Origin: Candidatus Rifleibacteriota bacterium | GTDB lineage: Bacteria; Muiribacteriota; Ozemobacteria; Ozemobacterales; Ozemobacteraceae | Assembly: GCA_018818125.1 (NCBI GenBank) | Contig: JAHISQ010000165.1 | Coordinates: forward strand, 62,001-126,000 | Direction of reading: 5' to 3' | DNA length: 64,000 nucleotides | In this document: positions 18,144 to 26,567 of the stretch, piece after piece | How the letters are laid out: each line of letters begins with the position of its first letter | How positions within the stretch are numbered: position 1 is the stretch's first letter | Notes under the pieces: model-generated | Seen by the model: the letters and a program-made list of their open reading frames with translations, nothing else | Databases searched by the model: none | What the model was told of the DNA's origin: nothing | Program-made: the position numbers and the translations under genes

Positions 18144-19459
18144 AGTCTCCTCCCGATTCCTTCGTAGTCAAAGCCAAGCTGCAACATCTTGTTAGGCTCG
18201 AACAAATTACGACCATCGAGAATGATCGGGGTTTTCAGCAGTAATTTGATCTTATCCATATCGGGCCGTCTGAATTCGTTCCATTCGGTTACGATCACAA
18301 GAGCATCAGCGCCTTCAAGAACATCGTAACATTTTTTGCCATAACTTATTCTATCGCCAAAAATCTTGTGAGCTTCCTTTGCCGCTTCAGGATCATAGGC
18401 TTTAACAACTGCCCCGGCAGCAAGTAGTTCCTCAATCAACACTATTGCAGGTGCTTCCCGCATGTCATCAGTATTAGGTTTGAATGCCAAACCCCACACC
18501 GCAATAGTCTTACCCTTTAAATCAGCACCAAATCGGCGCACTACTTTGCTGAACAGCACTTTTTTCTGTCGATAGTTGACAGCCTCAACTGCTTCAAGAA
18601 TTTCCAGTCGATAAGAGTTCTGGGCAGCTGTTCTGACCAGCGCCTGCACATCTTTGGGAAAGCACGAACCGCCATAACCGGCACCTGGAAAAATAAACGG
18701 ATACCCAATTCTGGAATCTGAGCCAATTCCCTGGCGCACTTGTGAAATGTCGACCCCCAGAATCTCGCATAAATTGGCGATATCGTTCATAAATGAAATC
18801 TTGGTTGCCAACATGGCATTAGCAGCATATTTGGTCATTTCAGCCGAGGCAATATCCATTACCAAAATGGGTTTTCCGGTTCTGACAAATGGCGAATACA
18901 GTTCTTTCATCAGTTCGCCAGTACGCACATCATCACAGCCAATAACTACTCGGTCTGGCTTCATGAAGTCATCGATGGCATTGCCTTCTTTGAGAAATTC
19001 GGGATTACTTACCACGTCGAAGGGAATACTCTCGCCGCGCGCGGCCAGCTCTTCCTGAATAACAGCCTTAACCCTGTTGCCAGTTCCAACCGGCACAGTA
19101 GACTTGTCGATGATCACTCTGTATTCTGTCATACAGCGCCCAATGCCGCGAGCCACTGCAATTACGTGCTGCAAATCGGCTGAGCCGTCTTCGCCGGGCG
19201 GCGTACCAACTGCAATAAAAAGCAAAAGACACTTAGCAACGGCTTCTTCAAGATTGGTGGTAAACGTGAGGCGTTCTTCTTCGACATTTCGCTTCACCAA
19301 GCCCTCAAGGCCGGGTTCATAAATCGGAATGACACCGTTTTTCAAATCCTCTATCTTTTTTACATCGGTATCTACGCAGATTACATCATTACCGGACTCA
19401 GCGAAACAAGTTCCACTAACCAAACCAACATAACCAGTTCCGATCATGGCTATTTTCAT
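18140..19459 (-). CDS. ugd: UDP-glucose 6-dehydrogenase
   Basis: Oxidises UDP-glucose to UDP-glucuronate with two NAD+. The 439-aa length is standard. N-terminal Rossmann MIGTGYVGLVSGTCFAESG, the GTPPGEDGSADL loop, the catalytic Cys in YGGSCFPKDV, and C-terminal VWGLAFKPNTDDMREAP identify it well. It is the first gene of the pseudaminic operon. Uronate is not part of the Pse route, so another glycan is probably built alongside. A sigma70-like promoter sits just upstream. Confidence 0.95.
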   Translation of the reverse strand: MKIAMIGTGYVGLVSGTCFAESGNDVICVDTDVKKIEDLKNGVIPIYEPGLEGLVKRNVEEERLTFTTNLEEAVAKCLLLFIAVGTPPGEDGSADLQHVIAVARGIGRCMTEYRVIIDKSTVPVGTGNRVKAVIQEELAARGESIPFDVVSNPEFLKEGNAIDDFMKPDRVVIGCDDVRTGELMKELYSPFVRTGKPILVMDIASAEMTKYAANAMLATKISFMNDIANLCEILGVDISQVRQGIGSDSRIGYPFIFPGAGYGGSCFPKDVQALVRTAAQNSYRLEILEAVEAVNYRQKKVLFSKVVRRFGADLKGKTIAVWGLAFKPNTDDMREAPAIVLIEELLAAGAVVKAYDPEAAKEAHKIFGDRISYGKKCYDVLEGADALVIVTEWNEFRRPDMDKIKLLLKTPIILDGRNLFEPNKMLQLGFDYEGIGRRL

Positions 19460-19509
19460 TTTTCTGCTTCCTTTCTCTTTTAAAGTTGAAATATGATAAA
19501 TTGAAAGTC

Positions 19510-19537
19510 ATAATACCATCTGAGCCAAAAAATTCAA
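19510..19537 (-). promoter_or_regulatory. Sigma70-like promoter of the ugd-pse-maf1 operon
   Basis: On the minus strand TTGAAT is followed after 16 nt by TATTAT, about 50 nt upstream of the ugd ATG at 19459. It is in the 97-nt divergent region shared with the lptF/G-like gene. AGGAAG precedes the ATG. Confidence 0.5.
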
Positions 19538-19556
19538 GCTATGAGTTAATCACACA

Positions 19557-20639
19557 ATGATCAGAATATTGGATCGTTATATATTCACCCAGCTGATTGG
19601 GCCGTTTTTGTTCGGCTTCTTTCTTTTCGTCACTATTATTGCGATTGATCCGATGATGTCGGCACTGCAAAATGTAGTTAACGAAAACGTCAGCATGACT
19701 GTCATGTTTCGATGGTTTCTTAATCGACTACCTCAAGACATGATTTTCACCTTTCCCATGTCAGTGCTTCTCGCCAACCTACTGGTGTTCGGCCGCATGT
19801 CTAAAGATTCCGAGACCACAGCTCTGCGCGCCGGGGGCACAAATTTTTTCAGAATTCTGCTCCCCGTTGTCGCTTTTGCACTGACGATCACGATTATCAG
19901 CTTTTGTTTCAATGAACTGGTAGTACCAGGCAGCAACGAACGGGCACGCAATATCAGGCGCCAGGAAATATTGCACCTGACCGAGCCAGAAGCCTCTGAA
20001 AACACGATCATGCGCTCTTCTGACGGTGCGTTTGTTTATGCGCGCAAAGTTTATGAAAAGCGCGGCCAGATGGAAAAAGTATTGCTTGAATATTACGATA
20101 ATAACGGCATTCTTAATAAGCGAATCTCTGCTTCAACCGCCGACTGGAACGGCAAGACATGGACACTCAAGCAAGCCGTGCTGCAGAATTACACGGTGGG
20201 AACACTCCCGATACCGGTAATCGTCGCCGAAATGCACATCGACTCAATCGAAGAAACACCTGAAGATTTTGCCAGACAAAGCAAGAAACCTAATGAAATG
20301 AGCTACAATGAGCTTAAAGAACGAATAGAAGCCTATGAACGTGCTCAGTTCATGGACACCACCGAAATGCGGGTTGGTCTGGCCATGAAAACCTCGTTGC
20401 CCTTTGCCAGCTTCTTTTTTGCCATCATTGGCGCCAGCTTCGGACTCACCAACAATAGAAGCGGAGCCTTTATTGGCTTTGGTGTTTCGATTCTGATCAT
20501 CTTTATCTATTACGTTTTGATGAGCATTTTTTCCGCTCTGGGCAAATCAGGATATATCCCACCGATGATGGCAGCCTGGGCTCAGAATCTTATTTTCGCT
20601 TTTGCAGGATTTTACATTGTGAAAAGTATCAATGACTGA
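19557..20639 (+). CDS. LptF/LptG family permease (YjgP/YjgQ)
   Basis: A membrane subunit of the LPS-transport ABC system that extracts lipopolysaccharide from the inner membrane. At 360 aa it has the expected layout: three hydrophobic segments in residues 1-125 (starting ILDRYIFTQLIGPFLFGFFLFV), a periplasmic beta-jellyroll-like domain ~130-265, and three more hydrophobic segments to the end. LptF and LptG cannot be separated by eye. Its presence implies an outer membrane with LPS or a similar lipid. The stop overlaps the next gene by 8 nt, so the two are cotranscribed. Confidence 0.92.
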   Translation: MIRILDRYIFTQLIGPFLFGFFLFVTIIAIDPMMSALQNVVNENVSMTVMFRWFLNRLPQDMIFTFPMSVLLANLLVFGRMSKDSETTALRAGGTNFFRILLPVVAFALTITIISFCFNELVVPGSNERARNIRRQEILHLTEPEASENTIMRSSDGAFVYARKVYEKRGQMEKVLLEYYDNNGILNKRISASTADWNGKTWTLKQAVLQNYTVGTLPIPVIVAEMHIDSIEETPEDFARQSKKPNEMSYNELKERIEAYERAQFMDTTEMRVGLAMKTSLPFASFFFAIIGASFGLTNNRSGAFIGFGVSILIIFIYYVLMSIFSALGKSGYIPPMMAAWAQNLIFAFAGFYIVKSIND

Positions 20640-22095
20640 AGCAAGACACATTGTAAGCTTGCCCTGCATAATGCTGCTCGTTTTTTTACTGGTTACAAAC
20701 ACTTCTGGCGCCGAAGTTTTCAGACCGTTACAGATTCTGATGCCCGGCAATCTTGGCGGCAATCTGGCAACTCTCGATCGCGACCTCAAGGTTGAGCCCT
20801 CACTGTGCTGGCAAGTAGTCGAACTGCTCAACGCTTTTCGAAAACTCAAAGACAAAGACAGCCTGGTAATAGCTCCAGGCAATGATTCGAGCATTTACTC
20901 GCCCTTGAATTACCTGTTTCGCGGCGAACTTGAGCGCGAACTGATTGGTCGCTGCCACCCAGATGCGCAAGGTCTGAGCCCAAACGATCTCGAGATGTTC
21001 GCAGATTCGAGCCTGAGCAAAGAAATTCGGATGAGGGTCTGGACAAACCATGAAACAATAGATAAACAAGCCATTTTTGCTCCTTATCAGATGCTAAAAT
21101 CCGGCAATCAACGGATCTGGTTTTTCAACTATATCAGCCATGACCTCTGCCGTTATCTGCCAATCAGCAACTGGGGCAACATAGAAATTGACGGCCCGAA
21201 AAGAGGTCTGCGCCGACTCAACCTTGATTTCGCCGATAACGACATTACCATTTCAACCACCTATCTCCCAGAAGATGAAATTAACGAACTGGCAGCTGAG
21301 TTAAAGCAAAGACCTGGCTGGCACCTGATCATTCAGATTCCACTTGCGGGTGCACGTCCACTGTTTTCGACCACAATTTTGCAGCAGCAGGAAAACCTCT
21401 GGTTTCTGTCAATCGAAGAAGGCCATAAATATCTTCCGCTGATCAATATTTTCAGGCGCAACAATAGCTACCCCAGGCTTACTCTGAGACGCCTTCCTTT
21501 AAGCAAATCTGACGGTAAGGTTGCCAGGCAACTGTTCGATATTGCCAGAACCAGAGTAAAACAGAAAATCACCCAACCGCTCAGAGTTATCAGGCCATCT
21601 TTTCAGGCATCAACTTCAGCCTTCGGATTTGCAGATCAGCAACACGCCAGACTGATAAACCAGGCCTGCAGAAGCAACGTAACCTTACTGCGAACGCCAC
21701 ACACACAGAATCTAGTTGACAATGTAATCTGTACTGGACATATTTTTGCCACTATGGAGAACGAACGCATTCATAGTTTCAGATTAACCGGCCGCGAACT
21801 GTACAAGCTCGTGGGTACAATGGTGAAAAACTCTGATACTCAGCGCACAGTCTTTGCGGGATGTGATGCAACCTGGTTTGCCGGCGAATTAAGCGAGCTA
21901 AAGATTGCGGGGCAATCATACAGCCCAGACAAAAGCTATCTGGTAAGCACAACTGAACGAACATTGAGCGACCCGGCGCTGCGATCACTTAGCTTCTCAA
22001 GTAAAATGAGCGGCTATGAAGGCAACACCCTCTGGAAAATCTGGAATAATAATTTAAAATCGCTTAGAATTAAAGATGAACAATTGATTGAATAG
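20632..22095 (+). CDS. Secreted 5'-nucleotidase-like protein with degenerate catalytic domain
   Basis: A 487-aa exported protein: the N terminus IVSLPCIMLLVFLLVTNTSGA is a signal peptide. The fold appears related to UshA/CpdB 5'-nucleotidases. The C-terminal part (FRLTGRELYKLVGTMVKNSDTQRTVF, then ELKIAGQSYSPDKSYLVSTTERTLSDP) resembles the 5'-nucleotidase substrate-binding domain. The N-terminal metal-binding block, normally a TNDxHG-type motif, reads LQILMPGNLGGNLATLD and lacks those Asp and His residues. An active metallophosphatase is therefore doubtful. It overlaps the LptF/G gene by 8 nt. Confidence 0.6.
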   Translation: MTEARHIVSLPCIMLLVFLLVTNTSGAEVFRPLQILMPGNLGGNLATLDRDLKVEPSLCWQVVELLNAFRKLKDKDSLVIAPGNDSSIYSPLNYLFRGELERELIGRCHPDAQGLSPNDLEMFADSSLSKEIRMRVWTNHETIDKQAIFAPYQMLKSGNQRIWFFNYISHDLCRYLPISNWGNIEIDGPKRGLRRLNLDFADNDITISTTYLPEDEINELAAELKQRPGWHLIIQIPLAGARPLFSTTILQQQENLWFLSIEEGHKYLPLINIFRRNNSYPRLTLRRLPLSKSDGKVARQLFDIARTRVKQKITQPLRVIRPSFQASTSAFGFADQQHARLINQACRSNVTLLRTPHTQNLVDNVICTGHIFATMENERIHSFRLTGRELYKLVGTMVKNSDTQRTVFAGCDATWFAGELSELKIAGQSYSPDKSYLVSTTERTLSDPALRSLSFSSKMSGYEGNTLWKIWNNNLKSLRIKDEQLIE

Positions 22096-22133
22096 CGTCG
22101 CACGATTCTAAAGCAACGAAAATTGGAAGCCTG

Positions 22134-22928
22134 ATGAAAATTAAATTAAACCGGTATCTCGCAAAGTTACTGTTGATAGCAGTCATAGCTGCTTTTGTCA
22201 CAAACGCAACCTGGGGAGCTAACAAAAAGGACTATCAACCCGACCCGGCTATCACCGCGCAGATTGCCGCAAACCCCCAAATTATTCATGAAAAGTTGAT
22301 CTCGGCGATGAATAAATTGCTCGATAATCCCGCATCACTGAGCATAATCATTACTCCTTACACGGAATATGGGGATAAAGACTGCATTGAAGGGCGCTTT
22401 AAGAAAGTCGAAGTTCACACTTCGCGTGGTCAGGTTGAAAAGCTCTATCTGCACAAAGCCGACATTGAATTTGAAGATGTTCAGCTCGACACAAAGAAGC
22501 TGCTTGAGGAAGAAAAAATCGACCCGGTTTCGATGAAGAACATCAACATGGATGTAATAGTAAAAGAAACCGATATGAACGATTTTCTGGAAGCCAAAAG
22601 CAAATCCATCAAGGTACACAAGCCGCGCATCGAGATGCTCCCGGACAGAATAGAACTCTCTGGCGCCACAAAATATGGCATGGTCAGAGTCGAATTCTGG
22701 GCAACAGGAAAGCTTTCAGTCAAAGATGGCCGCGAAATACAGTTTTATGCCAGCAAAATGAAAGTAAACCGGATGACTATGCCCAGATCATTCGTAGGCA
22801 TGATCGTAAAAAAAATCAACCCTGTGCTCGATCTGGAAAAATTTCCATTTAAACTGAACCTGAGAGAAATAAAGGTCGAACGCGGTCAAATGAATTTTAC
22901 AAGTTACCGCGAAGGCTCCTCCCGGTGA
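22134..22928 (+). CDS. Exported DUF2993 (LmeA-like) family protein
   Basis: A 264-aa protein with an N-terminal signal or anchor (YLAKLLLIAVIAAFVTNATWGA). The remainder has the DUF2993 pattern: paired beta stretches such as VEVHTSRGQVEKLYLHKADIEFEDV, the conserved VIVKETDMNDFLEAKSK, and the closing NPVLDLEKFPFKLNLREIKVERGQM. Relatives are lipid-binding proteins of the cell envelope. Together with the upstream LptF/G permease it hints at an envelope-lipid operon. The ATG lies 38 nt after the previous stop, with GGAAG before it. Confidence 0.75.
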   Translation: MKIKLNRYLAKLLLIAVIAAFVTNATWGANKKDYQPDPAITAQIAANPQIIHEKLISAMNKLLDNPASLSIIITPYTEYGDKDCIEGRFKKVEVHTSRGQVEKLYLHKADIEFEDVQLDTKKLLEEEKIDPVSMKNINMDVIVKETDMNDFLEAKSKSIKVHKPRIEMLPDRIELSGATKYGMVRVEFWATGKLSVKDGREIQFYASKMKVNRMTMPRSFVGMIVKKINPVLDLEKFPFKLNLREIKVERGQMNFTSYREGSSR

Positions 22929-22977
22929 GCACTACAGGATAAGTGACTCTAATGGCCAAAGGCCATTAGAGCCGCCT
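22918..22977. repeat. Palindromic intergenic repeat, copy 1
   Basis: Contains a perfect 11-bp hairpin CTCTAATGGCC-AAA-GGCCATTAGAG (22948-22972), preceded by CCGGTGAGCACTACAGGATA. Related sequence recurs at 25676-25790, 38044-38082 and 38311-38342. It directly follows the DUF2993 stop and could act as a 3' hairpin, although no T-run follows. Confidence 0.7.
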
Positions 22978-22998
22978 AATAACACAAAGAAATTCCCA

Positions 22999-23028
22999 TT
23001 GCTTTCATACTTCCTGCTAAGTTACAAT
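22999..23028 (+). promoter_or_regulatory. Sigma70-like promoter of the Cys-rich gene
   Basis: TTGCTT and TACAAT separated by 18 nt, ending 29 nt before the ATG at 23058; a strong AGGAGG lies 4 nt before that ATG. Confidence 0.45.
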
Positions 23029-23057
23029 ACTGACTGATCAAAATTACAGGAGGATGT

Positions 23058-23879
23058 ATGAAGAAACTACTGGTTATTCTTCTTGGTTTCTGTTTTGCTC
23101 TGCCGGCATTTGCCGCAGACGTTCGCGCCGTTGACAACGAGGCATGGCTCGACCATCTTGCTCAAATGCAGGTGCTCAGGCAACAGATTCTGAGTGTTGT
23201 TACTACGACTAACGCCACACCCGAAGACAAAGCACTGCTCGAATCTCTCAACGCAGAATTCTCTGCCAGAAAGGCCGATTGGGATGCTTACCTGGTTAAC
23301 GTCTCTCAGGGCCAGGAAGTCGTTAAGACGGACACTGGCAAGACCTGCCCCAAGGGTAATAAATGCTGCAAAGTTACCGGAAAAAAATGTGATGGCAACT
23401 GCAAAGATTGCGGTGAAATCAAAAAACACAAAAAACACGGTAAAAAGCAATGGGGCCATCACGTATGTGGCGAAGCCTGCAAAAACGGCTGCACTAAAGC
23501 AAAAATGAAAGACTGTTGCGGCAGCGCCATGTGCAAAGAAGCAAAAAAAGAATGCGGTAAGGAAGCCCAGAAATCATGCAAAGGCTGCGCTAAAGGATCT
23601 AAATGCGGCAAAAAAGCACTCAAAGAAGCCCCAAAAGCTTGCCCCAAAGGCGACAAATGCCATAAGATCACCGGCATAAAATGCGATAAACCCTGCAAAA
23701 ACTGCAGTGACGCTAACGAAGCTAAAAAAACCGTAAAATCCGGTAAAAAACGCTGGGGCCACCATGTATGTGGCGAAGCCTGTAAGAATGGCTGCATTAA
23801 GCCAAAAAAGGCAGATTGCTGTGGCAGCGCTATGTGCAAAGAACTTGGACACTGTATCAGAACCCCAAAAATAGACTAA
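23058..23879 (+). CDS. Secreted cysteine/lysine/histidine-rich repeat protein, putative metal-binding
   Basis: A 273-aa protein not matched to a family I know. Residues 1-19 form a signal peptide (cleavage near AFAA). Residues ~20-90 are a plain helical region with no Cys. Residues 97-160 and 195-261 are two copies of one Cys-rich unit: CPKGxKC, VTGKKCDGNCKDC, a Lys/His linker, then WGHHVCGEACKNGC and DCCGSAMCKE. There are 28 Cys in the mature protein, plus a short third Cys-rich spacer (166-183). The density of Cys, His and Lys suggests a metallothionein-like or metal-scavenging role outside the cytoplasm; that is inference. It has its own promoter and a strong terminator, so it is a single-gene unit. 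Confidence 0.85.
   Translation: MKKLLVILLGFCFALPAFAADVRAVDNEAWLDHLAQMQVLRQQILSVVTTTNATPEDKALLESLNAEFSARKADWDAYLVNVSQGQEVVKTDTGKTCPKGNKCCKVTGKKCDGNCKDCGEIKKHKKHGKKQWGHHVCGEACKNGCTKAKMKDCCGSAMCKEAKKECGKEAQKSCKGCAKGSKCGKKALKEAPKACPKGDKCHKITGIKCDKPCKNCSDANEAKKTVKSGKKRWGHHVCGEACKNGCIKPKKADCCGSAMCKELGHCIRTPKID
23346..23840 (+). repeat. Tandem internal duplication inside the Cys-rich gene
   Basis: The unit at 23346-23537 recurs at 23640-23840. The segment encoding WGHHVCGEACKNGC is the best-conserved part at both DNA and protein level. The copies are separated by ~100 nt coding for KECGKE...KGCAKGSKCGKK. Confidence 0.85.
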
Positions 23880-23899
23880 TTACGGAAGTAAAGCCTCTT

Positions 23900-23938
23900 A
23901 AAAAAAGCAGTCTCACACTCGTGAGACTGCTTTTTTTG
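23900..23938 (+). terminator. Bidirectional Rho-independent terminator
   Basis: A perfect 10-bp stem GCAGTCTCAC / GTGAGACTGC (23907-23916, 23921-23930) with loop ACTC. It is flanked by A7 on the left and T7 on the right, so it can serve the plus-strand Cys-rich gene and the convergent minus-strand radical SAM gene. Confidence 0.92.
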
Positions 23939-24002
23939 TTACTGAATTTGCCGAGCAATTTGTCAACTTAAAACAGCCAATATAAAGTCTTTGGCATAGA
24001 GA

Positions 24003-25757
24003 TCAGATTGGATGATACCAGTCACGACAGCTGCCGCATGGCAGGTCGTCAGAAAACATCATTTCCAGATGCTGAAAACGAAATTTTTCGGCCGCATGAG
24101 AGTTCCAGATCTGCTTCAACGATTGTTCTTCAAGATTACCAAAGACATGGCGACCTTCAAAGTCGTAGGGGCAGATGGTAATGTCTCCATTCGCGAGCAC
24201 GGTTGCCGATAAAAGGGCATGACGGCAGGGCCGCCGTTTTACCGGAGTAAAATCGACCTTCGAGCTGCGTGAATCCTGGCGGCCATATTCCGCTTCTCCC
24301 AGAATCTGATACCATTGAACTGGCTCTGGCGCTAGATCGAAGGGCCAGCGAAAAAAGTTTTCGCGATATACAGGCTTAACCACCTGTTTCCAGTAACGCA
24401 AAAATTGCAACTGATGTGCCTCAGTATGAAGGTGACGCAACATCGAGATGCCGATTTCCGGAAATTTATCAGGAAAAGCCTTTTTCTGCTCCCTCGCAAA
24501 AGCCAGAAATTTTTCAATATTTTCCCAGTTACAGCCGGGTCTCACCTTGTCGAAATCATCTTTAGCGAGTGAATCTGTGCTTACACGAACATGATCAAGT
24601 GAAAACCATGGAAAATCTGGATCTTCTGGCAGTAGCTGAAGTGAAGTCTGCAAGCTGACAGAAAATCGAGCGACCATCTTTAGCATTGCTGCCAGATCTG
24701 GATGTAATAATGGCTCACCCATGCCGGCGAACACCCAGCTCACGTCATCGCCAGCAGAAAATTCGCTGATAAAACGCTTTGCCAGATCCAGGGACAGATA
24801 TTTACGCTCGCGCTGCATATTGCTGTGCGGGCAGTTAAAACAGCTGGCATGGCATTCATTCGTTGGCTCAAGCTTGATTATCATGGGAGCATAGTTGCAA
24901 AAATGGCGCTCCCATCCGGAATCTGCCAGCCACTTTTCGTAGGAAAACAGGCTGGTAGCAAAATCCTTGTCGGCAGCCACACTCAGAACATGCTGCATGC
25001 GTTCAGAGTTAAGCCGAAGATCCGCAGCGATACGCGGTCTAACTCTCGGGCAGTGCCAGGCGCCCAATTTGAACGGATAAAGAGGTTTTTTAAGAGCCCA
25101 GGCCAGCCCACCACGTGCCCACATGAGATCTTCGTGACTACGCATCAGTCCAATAAGAAGCTCATGACTGAATATTGCCCATCCAGCGCCCGATACTCGT
25201 TCGTCAGCGAAACAAGTATCGAAAGCCTCGCGACGATACAATTCCAGACTGGCGTAAACTTCTGCAGCTTCTACCAGAAGGTTGGCAAGTGGAATCAGAA
25301 CCAATGTCTTCCAGGCGGTAAGCTCCTGTGTCTGCGCAAGAACCGCACCGATCAGGGTATCGTTACCGCTGTCGTCTTCGAGCCCCCATCGCTGTTGCTG
25401 CAACGATATCGGCTTTTCGACAATCTTTTCCGCGGCAAAAATTACCGGCTTGATTCCCAGAGATTTTGCCTGTTCAATAATTGGTGCATACTCAGGGTTA
25501 TCTGGCACAGCCAAAGCAAAGCCAGCAATAATTCCACGTCCCTTGAAGCGGTTGTGCAGAATTTGCAAAGCCGTCAACCCGTCAGTTACAGGCGTAACTA
25601 GGTTGGCATTGCGACGATACAGGTTTTTAAGACCATCGATATAAAAAACTATACCAGTACTTATGGCTGACTCCAGTCCCGGTGAGCTTACGCGCCCGCC
25701 GCCATTCTGTGAATACTTCGATAACATGACTGTAATGGCCAAAGGCGATAAGAGCAC
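24003..25757 (-). CDS. Radical SAM/SPASM protein with N-terminal nucleotidyltransferase-like domain
   Basis: A 4Fe-4S radical SAM enzyme of about 550-584 aa. The cluster motif CxxxCxxC is C302-C306-C309 (ECHASCFNCPHS), and the C-terminal SPASM-like region holds CRHALL, ICPYDFEG and CGSCRDWY for extra clusters. Residues ~35-290 are an additional domain whose opening (FYIDGLKNLYRR...GLTALQILHNRF...DNPEYAPIIEQAKSLGIKP) looks like a degenerate sugar-nucleotidyltransferase fold. This resembles the spirochaete 'spiro-SPASM' architecture, named from memory. Substrate unknown. The start is uncertain: the GTG at 25757 and ATG at 25727 lie within an intergenic repeat, and neither has a Shine-Dalgarno. 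The true N terminus is probably near residue 30-37. Confidence 0.8.
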   Translation of the reverse strand: MLLSPLAITVMLSKYSQNGGGRVSSPGLESAISTGIVFYIDGLKNLYRRNANLVTPVTDGLTALQILHNRFKGRGIIAGFALAVPDNPEYAPIIEQAKSLGIKPVIFAAEKIVEKPISLQQQRWGLEDDSGNDTLIGAVLAQTQELTAWKTLVLIPLANLLVEAAEVYASLELYRREAFDTCFADERVSGAGWAIFSHELLIGLMRSHEDLMWARGGLAWALKKPLYPFKLGAWHCPRVRPRIAADLRLNSERMQHVLSVAADKDFATSLFSYEKWLADSGWERHFCNYAPMIIKLEPTNECHASCFNCPHSNMQRERKYLSLDLAKRFISEFSAGDDVSWVFAGMGEPLLHPDLAAMLKMVARFSVSLQTSLQLLPEDPDFPWFSLDHVRVSTDSLAKDDFDKVRPGCNWENIEKFLAFAREQKKAFPDKFPEIGISMLRHLHTEAHQLQFLRYWKQVVKPVYRENFFRWPFDLAPEPVQWYQILGEAEYGRQDSRSSKVDFTPVKRRPCRHALLSATVLANGDITICPYDFEGRHVFGNLEEQSLKQIWNSHAAEKFRFQHLEMMFSDDLPCGSCRDWYHPI

Positions 25758-25790
25758 CTAATCCCTGTGAACACTGCGGGATGCAAATCG
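25676..25790. repeat. Palindromic intergenic repeat, copy 2 (rearranged)
   Basis: TAATGGCCAAAGGCGATAAG at 25734-25753 matches the hairpin of copy 1 with two changes. CCCTGTGAACACTGCGGGAT (25770-25789) matches its CCCGGTGAGCACTRCRGGAT box, but on the other side of the hairpin. TCCCGGTGAGC (25677-25687) is a further box fragment. It overlaps the annotated 5' end of the radical SAM gene. Confidence 0.6.
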
Positions 25791-25820
25791 ATCAAACTAC
25801 TATACCAAAAAGCACCACAA

Positions 25821-25859
25821 AGAAAAGAGAAAAATCCAGAGCGGACTTTTCTCTTTTCT
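25821..25859 (-). terminator. Terminator of the flaG-fliD-maf2-fliS operon
   Basis: A perfect 13-bp inverted repeat AGAAAAGAGAAAA / TTTTCTCTTTTCT (25821-25833, 25847-25859), 13-nt loop. It is 79 nt after the last ORF of the operon on the minus strand; the T-rich right end suits termination in that direction. Confidence 0.65.
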
Positions 25860-25937
25860 GTCATTGTGCCAATAGCGCACACACCCGGTGGTTTAGTGCA
25901 CAAAAAGATTCTGCTGGCAGTTCAACCCGTTAAAAAA

Positions 25938-26126
25938 TCAGGCGTACGTATCAACCATTTTTCCAAGCCCGGTGGCTTCTGCTTCAGAGACCTGTGATGC
26001 GTTGGCCATTTTAACAATCTTTTGTGCCAATTCAACTTCGGCCTGCATGCTCGTCTCAAGAACTTTCATCAGATCTGCTGCTGACCCTGCGCCGCTTATT
26101 CCGCTTGTTCCAGACAAATCGCTCAC
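25938..26126 (-). CDS. Small protein at the end of the fli operon, possibly YjfB-like motility protein
   Basis: A 62-aa protein, Ala- and Ser-rich, with one predicted helix (ADLMKVLETSMQAEVELAQKIVKMANA). It starts 12 nt after the fliS stop, with AGGTGAG as ribosome site, and is followed by a terminator, so it is a genuine last gene. Its length and central helix recall the small YjfB-type putative motility proteins found near flagellar genes, but this is only a resemblance. Function unknown. Confidence 0.6.
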   Translation of the reverse strand: MSDLSGTSGISGAGSAADLMKVLETSMQAEVELAQKIVKMANASQVSEAEATGLGKMVDTYA

Positions 26127-26138
26127 CTGCCTTTCTGC

Positions 26139-26567
26139 TTAACCAGCTACATTTAACCTTGGGCGCGGCGGTAATGCCGGCGCCGAGTTTTGATGCTTCT
26201 GCATCGCCATTTCCCATGTATTCCGCAAGTTCTGTACCAAAGGCTTTATCTCAACCAGTGGAATTGGATCCTTTTTCATGTTGGCATCGCCCAGTTTTTC
26301 GAGAAAAAACACATATAGCCTTTCGAGATTTACCGCAATTTCACCGCCCTTTTCCTTGTCGAGCGCCGACATCAGCTCGGCAAAAATTGCCTGAACCCGG
26401 AGCAGCAGATTGCTTATCTGTTCAATATTCTTTTCTTCAAAGGCAATTTCGGCCTGGCTCATAAACCTGAGAGCTCCGTCATAGAGCATCAAAATCAATG
26501 CTTCCGGCGAAGCAGTTTCGACCTGGGTCTTACGATAGGCAGTGTTCTGGTTGTAAGGACTACTCAT
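26139..26567 (-). CDS. fliS: Flagellin export chaperone FliS
   Basis: Binds the C-terminal D0 helix of flagellin in the cytosol to stop premature polymerisation. The 142-aa length and N-terminal NQNTAYRKTQVETASPEALILMLYDGALRFM are typical FliS, followed by the expected four-helix pattern. The last ~20 residues are Pro/Ala-rich (SAPALPPRPRLNVAG), an extension beyond the usual core. The start overlaps the maf2 stop by 4 nt. With several abundant giant flagellins in the window, FliS probably serves all of them. Confidence 0.95.
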   Translation of the reverse strand: MSSPYNQNTAYRKTQVETASPEALILMLYDGALRFMSQAEIAFEEKNIEQISNLLLRVQAIFAELMSALDKEKGGEIAVNLERLYVFFLEKLGDANMKKDPIPLVEIKPLVQNLRNTWEMAMQKHQNSAPALPPRPRLNVAG

